A DNA stretch of 64,000 nucleotides from Spongisporangium articulatum (GTDB lineage: Bacteria; Actinomycetota; Actinomycetes; Actinomycetales; Kineosporiaceae): the NCBI RefSeq assembly GCF_044465595.1, contig NZ_JBITLV010000005.1, forward strand, positions 62,001-126,000, written 5' to 3'. Under the pieces are notes generated by a model that saw only the letters and a program-made list of their open reading frames with translations, did not search any database and had not been told where the DNA came from. The stretch's first letter is position 1; every line of letters starts with the position of its first letter. The position numbers were made by a program, and so were the translations under genes. Positions 1-8,025 of the stretch are shown here, in pieces.

Positions 1-1688
1 AACGCGAGCCGCTGCCACGGTTCGGCCAGCCCGGTGGCCGACCACAACGCCCAGAGCACCGTCTCCGCGGACGCCCCCGGACCGAGCGCGGCCTGCCCCG
101 CGGCCAGGACCGCGGCCACCCGGCGGACCGGGGCGAGCACGGGGTCGAGCATCGGGTCGTCGTCGAGGGAGTCCGCGTCGGCGGCGGTGGCGAGAATCGA
201 TTCGACGAGCAGCGGGTCGCTGCCGCGCTCCCCGCCGCGGGCCAGCTCGCGGGCCCGCAACGCCTGGCGCAGCCGGCGCATGGCGATCGCGTCGGCCCCG
301 CCGAACGGGCCGGCGAGCAGTTCGGCGGCCGTGTCCGGGTCGAGCGTGGCGGGATGCAGCACGGCGCGCAGGGTGTGCCGCAGCGGGACGACCGCCGGCT
401 CGTCGCGGACCGGCACCTCGGTCGGCGGCAACGCCACCGGGACGCCGGCCGCGGCCAGCGCGCGCCGCACGGGCGCCGTGTCCTTCGTGGACCGGGCGAT
501 CACCGCCATCCGGGCCCAACCCACGCCCCGTTCCAGGTGCGCCCGGCGCAGGTACTGCGCGATGTAGGCCGCCTCCCGGGCCGGGGACGCGAGAATCCTC
601 ACTGCGCAACGCTCGTCGCAGACCTCCGGATCGGGTGCTGCCGCCCGGTGCCGGACGGCCCCGGCGCTGGCGATGCGCTCGGCGACGCGCCGGGCCACGG
701 CCCGCAGCACCGGACCCTGTCGGTGCCCCGTGCCCGAACCCAGCCCGACGACCGGCGCCGGTTCGCCGTCCACCGAGAAGAGCTCGGGGGCGTCGCCGAG
801 GAACCGGGGGCTCGCCCCACGGAACCCCTGCGTCGCGGCGTCCGGGTCACCGGCCAGCAGCAGGTCCCGCCCGCCCCCGGCGAGCAGCCGCAGCAACCGG
901 ACCGTGGCGGCGGTCAGTTCCTGCGCGTCGTCGACCACGATCAGCTGCCGCTCGGCCAGCTCGGCGTGCAGCAGCTCGCGGTCGGCGGCCAGCAGCGCGG
1001 CCGCCTCGTCGACGATGCCCGCCGGGTCGTACGCGCCGGGCGTGGCCAGCGCCGTGACGTCGAGGTACTCGGCCAGCACCTGGGCCGCGGCCGGCCAGTC
1101 GGGGCGGCCGAACCGCCGGCCCAGGTCGGCCAGGCCCTCGGGGGTGATGCCGCGCTCGACGGCCCGCATCATCAGGTCGCGCAGCTCGCCGCGGAACCCG
1201 CGCAGGGTCAGCACGTGCTCGTCGACCGGGTCGGGCCAGCGCGGCCCGGGCACGGCGCCGTCGGCGTGACCGGCCAGCAGCTCGGCGAGCATCCGGTCCT
1301 GCTCGGGGCCGGAGATCAGCTGGGGCGGCGGCTCACCGGCCAGCACGCGGGCGCGCCGCAGCACGCCGAACGCGTACGAGTGCGGGGTGCGCGCGACCGG
1401 TTCGCGGACCGTGCCCCCGATGCGCGCCGACAGCAGGTCACGCAACCGTGCGGCGGCCTGCCGGGTGGGGGCCAGGGCGAGGACCGACCCGGGCTGGACG
1501 CCGTCGCGCACCACCCGCGCGGCCGCGGCCTCGACCAGCGTGGTCGTCTTCCCGGTGCCGGGGGCGCCCAGCAGCACGACGGGCCCCGAGCCCTGGCGAC
1601 GGTCGACGACGAGCCGCTGGTCGTCGTCCAGCTCGAGCCGGTCACCCGCCACCGGGGGTGGCGGCAGGAGGCGGACGGAGGAGGGCAC
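1..1688 (-). CDS. adnA: AdnA-like UvrD/Rep helicase, N-terminal part (runs off left edge)
   Basis: About 562 codons of a superfamily-1 helicase, read from a GTG at 1688; the frame stays open to base 1. Walker A reads GAPGTGKTT at residues 41-49, and a Walker-B-like motif VVDDAQELT lies on the complement of about 913-940 (DDAQ where UvrD proteins usually have DEFQ). The stretch REPVARTPHSYAFGVLRR after the first motifs is typical of the actinobacterial AdnA/AdnB group. Neighbour order matches M. tuberculosis from Rv3202c (adnA) onward, so this is probably the AdnA subunit of the AdnAB helicase-nuclease that resects double-strand breaks. The C-terminal nuclease domain and adnB would lie left of the window. 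No clear ribosome site precedes the GTG. The helicase family is certain; the AdnA assignment rests on synteny and sequence feel. Confidence 0.85.
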   Translation of the reverse strand, partial: MPSSVRLLPPPPVAGDRLELDDDQRLVVDRRQGSGPVVLLGAPGTGKTTTLVEAAAARVVRDGVQPGSVLALAPTRQAAARLRDLLSARIGGTVREPVARTPHSYAFGVLRRARVLAGEPPPQLISGPEQDRMLAELLAGHADGAVPGPRWPDPVDEHVLTLRGFRGELRDLMMRAVERGITPEGLADLGRRFGRPDWPAAAQVLAEYLDVTALATPGAYDPAGIVDEAAALLAADRELLHAELAERQLIVVDDAQELTAATVRLLRLLAGGGRDLLLAGDPDAATQGFRGASPRFLGDAPELFSVDGEPAPVVGLGSGTGHRQGPVLRAVARRVAERIASAGAVRHRAAAPDPEVCDERCAVRILASPAREAAYIAQYLRRAHLERGVGWARMAVIARSTKDTAPVRRALAAAGVPVALPPTEVPVRDEPAVVPLRHTLRAVLHPATLDPDTAAELLAGPFGGADAIAMRRLRQALRARELARGGERGSDPLLVESILATAADADSLDDDPMLDPVLAPVRRVAAVLAAGQAALGPGASAETVLWALWSATGLAEPWQRLA

Positions 1689-1722
1689 CGGCAGATCCCA
1701 TCACGTCCCACCGACTCTTCTG

Positions 1723-1809
1723 TTCGTGATCATGCAGAAACCTCGAGCCCGTAGGGGCCCGACGCGAGACTCCCGCGCGGCTGGCGCGAGGTTTCTGCAT
1801 GATCACGAA
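1723..1809. repeat. Long inverted repeat (GATCATGCAGAAACC type)
   Basis: Perfect 23-base arms at 1723-1745 and 1787-1809 separated by 41 bases; core TGATCATGCAGAAACCTCG. It lies between the alkyltransferase-like gene and adnA, both on the minus strand, and the right arm contains the TGA stop of the former (complement of 1803-1805). It could form a hairpin without a U tract and so act as a terminator. A second copy of this type is at 25581-25668. Confidence 0.9.
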
Positions 1810-2108
1810 CGAATGGAAGGCGGTTCCCAGCGGGCCTCGCGCAGGTCGACGCGCTCGCCGCCCGGGCGCATCGGGGTGCGTTCCTTCGCGAAGTGCACCA
1901 ACGCGCGCTCCTCATGGCCGGTCGCCGGACGCCCGTCGGCGCGCACCACCCGCCACCAGGGCACGTCGGAGCCCCAGTGCGACATCACCGACCCGACCTG
2001 GCGCGGGCCGCCGCCGACCTCGCGCGCGATGTCCGAGTAGGCCATCACCCGTCCCGGCGGGATCGCGGCGACGAGCTCGAGCACGTCACCGATGTATGCG
2101 TCGTCCAT
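1803..2108 (-). CDS. Alkyltransferase-like protein (ATL, MGMT DNA-binding domain)
   Basis: A 101-residue protein matching the C-terminal DNA-binding domain of O6-alkylguanine-DNA alkyltransferases (helix-turn-helix around residues 24-45). The active-site PCHRV of true alkyltransferases is PWWRV here (residues 50-54), so the acceptor cysteine is a tryptophan. By family knowledge such ATL proteins bind alkylated guanine and hand it to nucleotide excision repair without repairing it themselves. An AAGGATGAGGG ribosome site precedes ATG 2108. It lies next to adnA as Rv3204 does in M. tuberculosis. The stop codon lies inside the long inverted repeat at 1723-1809. Confidence 0.92.
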   Translation of the reverse strand: MDDAYIGDVLELVAAIPPGRVMAYSDIAREVGGGPRQVGSVMSHWGSDVPWWRVVRADGRPATGHEERALVHFAKERTPMRPGGERVDLREARWEPPSIRS

Positions 2109-2167
2109 CCCTCATCCTTCGAACTGTCCGCACTCGAACCATCACAGAACGTATGCTCGGCCCGGCC

Positions 2168-3553
2168 ATGGTCTTCTCCTCCCCCACCTTCCTGTTCCTC
2201 TTCCTGCCGGTCACGCTGCTCGGCTACGTCGCCGTGCCGGCCCGGTGGCGCAACGCCGTCCTGCTGCTGGCCTCTGTCGTCTTCTACGTCTGGGGAGCGG
2301 GCGCGGCCGTCGCGGTGCTGCTGTACGTCGCCCTGGTCGCGCTGATCGGCGGGCGCCTGGTGGCGCACGACCGTTCGCGTCGCATCCTCGCAGCCCTCGT
2401 CGTGCTGCTGCTCACCCCGTTGGCCTTCTTCAAGTACCTGCCGCCGCTGGCTCAGCTCAGCCTCGGCCACGCCCCCGCCTGGGCGCTGCCGCTGGGCATC
2501 TCGTTCTTCACCTTCCACGCGATCAGCTACGTCGTCGACGTGCACCAGCGCCGGATCGAGCCCGAACGGTCCACGAAAGACCTTCTGCTGTACCTGTTCC
2601 TGTTCCCGCACCAGATCGCCGGGCCGATCGTCCGGTACCGGGAGATCGTCACCGAGCTGAAGGACCGCCGCGACGTCACCCTCGGCAACCTGACCTACGG
2701 CTGCTCGCGCTTCACCTGGGGGCTGGCCAAGAAGGCGTTCGTGGCCGACTCGGCGGGAGTCGTGGCCGACGCCGCGTTCGCCGGACAGGGCACCCCGAAC
2801 CTGGCCACCGCCTGGCTCGGCGCCCTCGCCTACGCGATCCAGATCTACTTCGACTTCAGCGGGTACACCGACATGGCCGTCGGGCTGGCCGCGATGTTCG
2901 GCTTCCGGTTCCCGGAGAACTTCGCCAACCCCTACCGCGCGATCGGGCCGGCGGACTTCTGGCGGCGGTGGCACATGACCCTGTCCCGCTGGTTCCGTGA
3001 CTACCTGTACATCCCCCTGGGCGGCAACCGGCACGGCGTCCGACGCGAATACCTCGCCCTGGTGATCACTTTCACCGCGACCGCGTTGTGGCACGGCGCC
3101 GCCTGGACGTTCCTCGTGTGGGGCGCCCTGCACAGCGCGGCCCTCCTGCTCGAGCGCGTCACCGGGCTGCGCGAGGACACCCGCGCGCTGGCCGCCCGCC
3201 GGGCGCTCACGGTGGCGTTCGTCGTCCTGGCCTGGGTGCCGTTCCGGGCCCCCACCCTGCACCGGGCCGTCGAGATCTGGCACGGCATGGTCGCCGGCGG
3301 GTTCGGGGCGCCCTCGCCGCAGGTGCTCCTGACGTTGACGCCGTGGAGCCTGCTCGCCCTCGGCCTCGGCGGCCTGGCCGCCGTCGGGCCGCGCGAGCGG
3401 ACCGGATTCCAGTGGGTGCACGGTCTCTGCCCACCCGATCTGAGCGGATTCCGTTACGGACGCGCGGTTCTGGTGGCGCCGGCGTTGCTGGTGGTGGCGG
3501 TGGTGTCCATGTTGTGGCTCGACTTCAGCCCCTTCCTCTACTTCCAGTTCTGA
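2168..3553 (+). CDS. AlgI-family membrane-bound O-acyltransferase (MBOAT)
   Basis: A 461-residue polytopic membrane protein of the AlgI/DltB MBOAT family. Visible hallmarks are FFTFHAISYVVDVHQRR, DFSGYTDMAVGLA, DFWRRWHMTLSRWFRDYLYIPLGG-type sequence around His269, and the LWHGAAWTFLVWG motif with the presumed catalytic His309. Members move acetyl groups across the membrane to extracellular polysaccharides. ATG 2168 (MVFSSPTFLFLFLPV) is chosen because the family begins here; an in-frame ATG at 2153 and a longer open frame back to 1799 are not needed. A TATGCT box lies at 2152-2157. It is followed 24 bases later by an AlgX-like protein, the usual partner. Confidence 0.95.
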   Translation: MVFSSPTFLFLFLPVTLLGYVAVPARWRNAVLLLASVVFYVWGAGAAVAVLLYVALVALIGGRLVAHDRSRRILAALVVLLLTPLAFFKYLPPLAQLSLGHAPAWALPLGISFFTFHAISYVVDVHQRRIEPERSTKDLLLYLFLFPHQIAGPIVRYREIVTELKDRRDVTLGNLTYGCSRFTWGLAKKAFVADSAGVVADAAFAGQGTPNLATAWLGALAYAIQIYFDFSGYTDMAVGLAAMFGFRFPENFANPYRAIGPADFWRRWHMTLSRWFRDYLYIPLGGNRHGVRREYLALVITFTATALWHGAAWTFLVWGALHSAALLLERVTGLREDTRALAARRALTVAFVVLAWVPFRAPTLHRAVEIWHGMVAGGFGAPSPQVLLTLTPWSLLALGLGGLAAVGPRERTGFQWVHGLCPPDLSGFRYGRAVLVAPALLVVAVVSMLWLDFSPFLYFQF

Positions 3554-3577
3554 TCATGATTCGCTCTGTCATGCTGG

Positions 3578-4933
3578 GTGACCGTGACGCTGCTGGCCCC
3601 TGAACGCACCCGGATGCCCGGGCCGCGGCGTGAACCGCCGGACCCCCCGCGGGACGACGCCGAGCCCCTTCCCCGGGCTCGGGAACCGTTGCTCCTGGCG
3701 GGGTTCCGGGCCGAACTGCGCCGTCGGCGCAGTGTCGCGGCCGCCCGAGTGGTCACCGCGTCCATCGCGTTCGGGCTGCTGTCGGTCTGGCTGGTCCATC
3801 CCCCGCTGACCGGTGGCGACGAGAACCGGCGCGAGAGCGCGTTCCCGGCCTGGGCCAGCTCCGCGTCGGGGCTGGCGGACCGGCTCCTCGACGGCCAGCA
3901 GTACCGCGACACCGACGCCGCGCTGCGCGACCGGCTCGCGCTGCGCCGCTACGTCGCCGAGGCGGTCGGCGAGGCGAGCAGTGGCGAGGCGGGCAGCCTG
4001 AGCCCGCGCGTCGTCGTCGGGGACGGCGGGATGCCCTTCCTGGCCGAGGATTTCACCGCCCCCTGCGACGTCGACTTCGACCCCGCCGCGACCGACGCGG
4101 GTCTACGCGCGTTGCAGGCCCTGGGGTCACGCACCGGTCGGACGATCTCGGTGGCGATCGCCCCGGACAAGTCGTCGATCCTCACCGACGGGCTCGGGCG
4201 GCGCGGCCCGGCCCTGATGAGCTGCTCCGACGACGTCCGGCGCCGCACCCTGGCCCGGTGGCCGGCGGGTTCGGGCACCCAGGTGCTGACGGTCTGGGAC
4301 CAGGTCGCGGCGGCCGAGAAGGCCCACCCCGGCAAGATCTACCAGTACGGCGACACGCACTGGACGACGCTGGGCGCCCTGACGTTCGCCCAGGCCCTGG
4401 TCGCGTCGCTGGTCGACGCCGGGCAGGCCCCGGCGGCCCTGCGGGGAGACCCGGTCGCGAAGCACGTCGACGACGCGACCCTGCCCGGCGACCTCTACCG
4501 GATGATGGGCGTCGACCGGGTCGAGACCCTGCCCGTCTACAAGGTGACCCGCAAGCACGTGAGCGTCACGACGAAGGTGACGCCGACGGCGTCCGGGCGC
4601 GGGCTGGTCAGCTACACGGCCACGGTGGACGACTCGAGCGATGCGAAGGTCCCGATGGTCACCGGCCGGACGCTGGTCATCAACGACTCGTTCTTCTCCC
4701 GCGCGGAACTCGAGCTCGCGCCGTACTTCAGCAAGCTCACGGTGATGCACTACGACGACTTCACGACCGCGGTCCGCGACGGCAGCCTGCCCGACTTCGA
4801 CCGGCTGATCATCGAGTCCGTGCAACGCGGGTGGCCGGCCCGGGCCGGCTGGCTCGAACCGGGTACTCCCGTCCACACCGGGCTCGCGGCCGCTATGTCG
4901 GCGCCTGCTCGCGGCTCGGACGCGCGACCGTGA
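3578..4933 (+). CDS. AlgX/AlgJ-like SGNH-type O-acetyltransferase partner
   Basis: A 451-residue protein with a cytosolic Pro/Arg-rich N terminus, one membrane segment at about residues 54-74 and an extracytoplasmic domain. DTHWT at residues 259-263 supplies the Asp-x-His pair, and NDSFF at 369-373 supplies the presumed nucleophile Ser371, as in AlgJ/AlgX/DHHW-family proteins that pass acetyl from the MBOAT partner to a polysaccharide. The start is GTG 3578, with GTG 3584 as an alternative. It is co-transcribed with the MBOAT gene (24-base gap). Its last 41 bases overlap the end of the convergent DUF4184 gene. The acceptor glycan is not indicated. Confidence 0.88.
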   Translation: MTVTLLAPERTRMPGPRREPPDPPRDDAEPLPRAREPLLLAGFRAELRRRRSVAAARVVTASIAFGLLSVWLVHPPLTGGDENRRESAFPAWASSASGLADRLLDGQQYRDTDAALRDRLALRRYVAEAVGEASSGEAGSLSPRVVVGDGGMPFLAEDFTAPCDVDFDPAATDAGLRALQALGSRTGRTISVAIAPDKSSILTDGLGRRGPALMSCSDDVRRRTLARWPAGSGTQVLTVWDQVAAAEKAHPGKIYQYGDTHWTTLGALTFAQALVASLVDAGQAPAALRGDPVAKHVDDATLPGDLYRMMGVDRVETLPVYKVTRKHVSVTTKVTPTASGRGLVSYTATVDDSSDAKVPMVTGRTLVINDSFFSRAELELAPYFSKLTVMHYDDFTTAVRDGSLPDFDRLIIESVQRGWPARAGWLEPGTPVHTGLAAAMSAPARGSDARP

Positions 4934-5357
4934 GCGCCACCGCAGCCAGTACGGCGACCGCGGCCGCGACCCCACCGCCCCAGGTGGCGATCGCGAACAG
5001 CACCCGGCGCGGCCCGTCGTCCGCCGCGTGGACGGCCCCGGCCACGGCCCCCAGGGCCGACGCGAGAGCCACCGCGCACCACGCGGCGCGCGCCTGACGG
5101 CGTGGCACCCCGCCCGGGTCGAGCAGCCCGTGCCAGAGCGCCACGCAGAGCAGCCCGGTCACCAGGTCGAGGCCGACGACGCCGGCCCCGGAGTGGGTCC
5201 AGGCGACCGGGACCTCGTGGGCGGGGGGCGGCAGGTAGTACGGCAGGTCGGGGCTCATGCTGCCGATCACCAGCGCGGTCGGGGCCAACCACCCCCGGAA
5301 CCGCCCGCTGACCAGCAGCGGGACCACGGCGGCGGGATGGCTTCCGGTGAACGGCAT
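4893..5357 (-). CDS. DUF4184 family membrane protein
   Basis: A 154-residue integral membrane protein beginning MPFTGSHPAAVVPLL and containing IGSMSPDLPYYLPP, the signature start of DUF4184. Hydrophobic segments lie at about residues 62-78, 90-108 and 118-145. It resembles the YdjM/DUF457-like metal-dependent membrane hydrolase families in having conserved His and Asp near the first helices, but its function is unknown. ATG 5357 is preceded by CAGGAT six bases upstream, which would fit a leaderless start. The 3' end overlaps the AlgX-like gene on the other strand by 41 bases. Confidence 0.85.
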   Translation of the reverse strand: MPFTGSHPAAVVPLLVSGRFRGWLAPTALVIGSMSPDLPYYLPPPAHEVPVAWTHSGAGVVGLDLVTGLLCVALWHGLLDPGGVPRRQARAAWCAVALASALGAVAGAVHAADDGPRRVLFAIATWGGGVAAAVAVLAAVALTVARPSREQAPT

Positions 5358-5560
5358 CCCGCGATCCTGTCAGGTCGACACCGGTCGGCTCCCTCAGATC
5401 TGCGCCCGGAAGTGTCGCCGTGAGCCGCGCGGCGACCGTCATGGCGACCATTCGGGACGCACCTGGCCAGCGGCCCGCGGCGTCATGTGGAAATGCGCAT
5501 ATCGACCGGCCACTCCATGATCGCTGACACCCGAAAGCGATCACCGAGAAGGGACCACCC

Positions 5561-5743
5561 ATGTTCGCCGTCGCCGCCGCCGTCATCTTCGCGTTCGCCC
5601 TGATCCTCGACTGGGCGGGCGAGAGCCTGGGTGACGCGTTCACCCCGCAGACGCTGATGTTCGCCGGGCTGCTGTGCATCGCGTTGCACCTGGCCGGCTT
5701 CTACACGAGTACCGCGCGCCTCACCTCGCGCCGCCGCCGCTGA
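5561..5743 (+). CDS. Small membrane protein, hypothetical
   Basis: A 60-residue protein with two predicted membrane helices (about residues 2-18 and 30-49) and a basic C terminus TSRRRR. AGAAGGGA ten bases before ATG 5561 is a good ribosome site. The arrangement (helix, short acidic loop DWAGESLGDAF, helix, positive tail) is common among small actinobacterial membrane proteins, but no function is recognised. The 203 bases between it and the divergent DUF4184 gene hold both promoters; nothing else was recognised there. It ends just before a palindrome at 5751-5802. Confidence 0.75.
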   Translation: MFAVAAAVIFAFALILDWAGESLGDAFTPQTLMFAGLLCIALHLAGFYTSTARLTSRRRR

Positions 5744-5750
5744 CCCCGAT

Positions 5751-5802
5751 GATGCGTTTGTGCATGATCACCGCCCCTGCGTTGATCATGCGCAAACGCA
5801 TC
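5751..5802. repeat. Inverted repeat (GATCATGCGCAAACGC type) between convergent genes
   Basis: 20-base arms at 5751-5770 and 5783-5802, with one G:T-compatible difference (TTTGTGC against GCGCAAA), and a 12-base loop. It lies between the ends of the small membrane protein (+) and moeZ (-); the moeZ TGA stop is read from the outer end of the right arm (complement of 5801-5803). It probably acts as a bidirectional terminator. Confidence 0.9.
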
Positions 5803-6961
5803 AGTACCGGGGTTGGGCCGGGTCGATCTCGTCGATCCAGGCCAGGACGCCGCCGCGCAGGTGCGTGACGCCGTCCACATCCGCCGCCCGCAGGGCGTCG
5901 AGCAGCCGGCCCGACCGGGCCCCGCTCTTGCAGTACAGGACGACGGGCCGCCCGGCCGAGACCGCCCGCACCGTCTGCGCGGGGTCGGCCCAGTGGGCCA
6001 TCGGCACGAGCGAACTACCGGGGACTGCGCAGATCTGCGCCTCCCACTCCTCCCGGACGTCGACGAGCACGAAATCCCGCTCCCCCGAGTCACGTTCGCG
6101 CAGCATCGTGGCCAGCTCGGACGGCGTGAGCTCACCGGCCGCCGGCGCCTCGACCGCCGCGGCGGGAGCCTCGAGCGAGGTCACCGGCACCCGGGAGGGG
6201 TCGGCGCGCACGTCGATCGTCCGCCACGAGAAGCGCTGCCCGTCGAACACCGTCAACCGGCCGAGCAGCGAATCACCCACCCCAGCGAGGAGTTTCAGCA
6301 CCTCGAACGCCATCGCGGACCCGATCGTCCCGCAGACCGCACCGAACACCCCGGCCTGCTCGCACGAGGGCACCGCCCCCGGGGCGGGCGGCGACGGGTG
6401 CAGGTCGCGGTAGGTGACACCCGGCGTCCCGTCGTGCGGGTGCGCCCAGAACACCGAGACCTGGCCGTCGTAGCGGAAGATCGAGCCCCACACGCACGGC
6501 AGGTTCAGCACCTCACAGGCGTCCGAGACCAGGTACCGGGTCGGGAAGTTGTCGGCGCCGTCCACCACGAGGTCGTACCCGCGCAGCACCTCGAGCGCGT
6601 TGGCCGAGCTCAGCCGTTCGGCGTGCCGGACGACGCGCACCTCCGGATTCACCCGGGCCAGAGCGGAGGCCGCACTGTCGACCTTGAGCCGGCCGACGTC
6701 GTCCACCCCGTGCACCACCTGCCGCTGCAGGTTGGTGACGTCGACCGTGTCGGCGTCCACCACACCGAGGGTGCCCACCCCGGCGGCGGCCAGGTACTGC
6801 AGCACCGGCGAGCCGAGCCCACCCGCACCCACCACCAGGACGCGGGCCGCGAGCAGCCGGCGCTGACCGTCACCCCCGAGGTCCGGCAGCACGAGATGCC
6901 GCGCATACCGCTGCAACTGCGCGGGTGTCAGCGGCGGACCGGGTTCGACGAGCGGCTTCAC
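5801..6961 (-). CDS. moeZ: MoeZ-like adenylyltransferase/sulfurtransferase
   Basis: A 386-residue E1-like enzyme with a C-terminal rhodanese domain. It adenylates and then thiolates the C terminus of small sulfur-carrier proteins (MoaD, CysO, ThiS type) for molybdopterin, cysteine or thiamin synthesis. The nucleotide loop GAGGLGS spans residues 45-51, followed by VDADTVDVTNLQRQ and the ThiF-type DGADNFPTRYL. The rhodanese loop CKSGARS carries the presumed persulfide Cys344. The start GTG 6961 overlaps the stop of the DUF3152 gene in a GTGA, so the two are translationally coupled. It corresponds to Rv3206c (moeB1/moeZ). The longer open frame up to 7690 is an out-of-gene extension. Confidence 0.95.
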   Translation of the reverse strand: MKPLVEPGPPLTPAQLQRYARHLVLPDLGGDGQRRLLAARVLVVGAGGLGSPVLQYLAAAGVGTLGVVDADTVDVTNLQRQVVHGVDDVGRLKVDSAASALARVNPEVRVVRHAERLSSANALEVLRGYDLVVDGADNFPTRYLVSDACEVLNLPCVWGSIFRYDGQVSVFWAHPHDGTPGVTYRDLHPSPPAPGAVPSCEQAGVFGAVCGTIGSAMAFEVLKLLAGVGDSLLGRLTVFDGQRFSWRTIDVRADPSRVPVTSLEAPAAAVEAPAAGELTPSELATMLRERDSGERDFVLVDVREEWEAQICAVPGSSLVPMAHWADPAQTVRAVSAGRPVVLYCKSGARSGRLLDALRAADVDGVTHLRGGVLAWIDEIDPAQPRY

Positions 6962-7779
6962 GGGTACGGCCAGGGGCTCGGCCGGCACCCCTTCAGGCCC
7001 TTGGTCTGCTGCATCATCACGGGAGCCACCTTGCCCTTCCCGGCGCAGTACTCGTGCCCGTGCCCGAGGGTGTGGCCGACCTCGTGGTTGACCACGTAGT
7101 GACGGTAACCGGTCAGGTCTTTCGAATACTCCGGGATCCCCTTCACCCAGCGGTACATCGTGAGCACGGCGGTCGTGCCGCTGCCGCAGGAGAGCTTCCC
7201 GTAGGTGACCAGCGGCCGGCACAGGCGCGCCGAGGTGGCGGGGCTGGCCAGCACCACGCGGACGTCGTAGGCGCCGTCGGTGCGCGCGAACCGCTTGGCA
7301 CCGTCGTGCGACCACGACCGGTCGTCGTTGAGCGTGTCGAGCACGAAGTCCGCGAACGCCCGCCCGTCGACGTCCAGCCCGCGCTCCACCTCGACCCGCA
7401 CCCGGTAGAGCCGCCCGCTCGAGCCCTTCGGCGGTCTCGTGTCGCCGGCCACCGTGCGCAGCGTGCCCTTGGCCTGCCAGACGACCGTGCGCGACCGGAG
7501 GCCGGCCCGTCGGTCGGCCTTCTCCCGCGCGGACAGGCTGGGGGACGCCGTCGGGCTCATCGTCGGGCTCATCGTCGGGCTCACGGTCGGGCCCGCGGAC
7601 GGCGCGGCGACGGCCGGCGGGGCGGACGACCCACCGGAGGACGAGGACGAGCAGGCACCGAGTGCCGCGGCGAACCCGAGGCCCGCGCACAGCATGATCA
7701 AAAGGCGTTGCCCAGAGTAAGCGTCCCCGTACGATCTGCGGTAGAATCGGCGCTCAGCCCGAAAAACTTTCGTCCTCAC
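6958..7779 (-). CDS. DUF3152 lipoprotein with metalloprotease-like motif
   Basis: A 273-residue exported protein, the Rv3207c position of the conserved cluster. A basic N terminus is followed by a hydrophobic stretch and AALGAC, a lipobox, then a Ser/Gly/Thr/Pro-rich linker; the mature protein is probably lipid-anchored. NHEVGHTLGHGHEYC in the C-terminal half holds an HExxH zinc-protease motif with further His ligands (HExxHxxxHxH), as in DUF3152. GTG 7779 is the longest start; internal starts near 7700 would still leave a signal peptide, so the start is uncertain. It is coupled to moeZ by a 4-base overlap. The substrate is unknown. Confidence 0.87.
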   Translation of the reverse strand: MRTKVFRAERRFYRRSYGDAYSGQRLLIMLCAGLGFAAALGACSSSSSGGSSAPPAVAAPSAGPTVSPTMSPTMSPTASPSLSAREKADRRAGLRSRTVVWQAKGTLRTVAGDTRPPKGSSGRLYRVRVEVERGLDVDGRAFADFVLDTLNDDRSWSHDGAKRFARTDGAYDVRVVLASPATSARLCRPLVTYGKLSCGSGTTAVLTMYRWVKGIPEYSKDLTGYRHYVVNHEVGHTLGHGHEYCAGKGKVAPVMMQQTKGLKGCRPSPWPYP

Positions 7780-8025
7780 TCAGTTCCCCCGGAGAGGTAC
7801 GCGCGAGTACCCCTTTTCCGGTACGGTTCGATCAAACGTGGTGACAATCACGCCAGAACGTATCCCTTCGGGGTTGCGGGGCTCCGGACTAGAAGTTGAT
7901 CAGGTGCAAGGCGAGCTAGCTGTAACTGGTCGTAGCGGTAGACTTACTGAGTGCTGGTGGGGGCGCCAAGGGTCCTGCCACGCGGCGAGGCTACGACTAT
8001 CCGCCCTCGAGGAAGGACAGCGACC

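Noticed and set aside
1723..1809. Terminal inverted repeats of an insertion sequence or MITE
   Set aside because: The arms enclose only 41 bases, there is no transposase and no target duplication was seen; it fits a gene-end palindrome better.
1799..2167. Upstream extension of the MBOAT reading frame
   Set aside because: The extension lies over the antisense alkyltransferase-like gene and precedes the conserved MBOAT start at ATG 2168.
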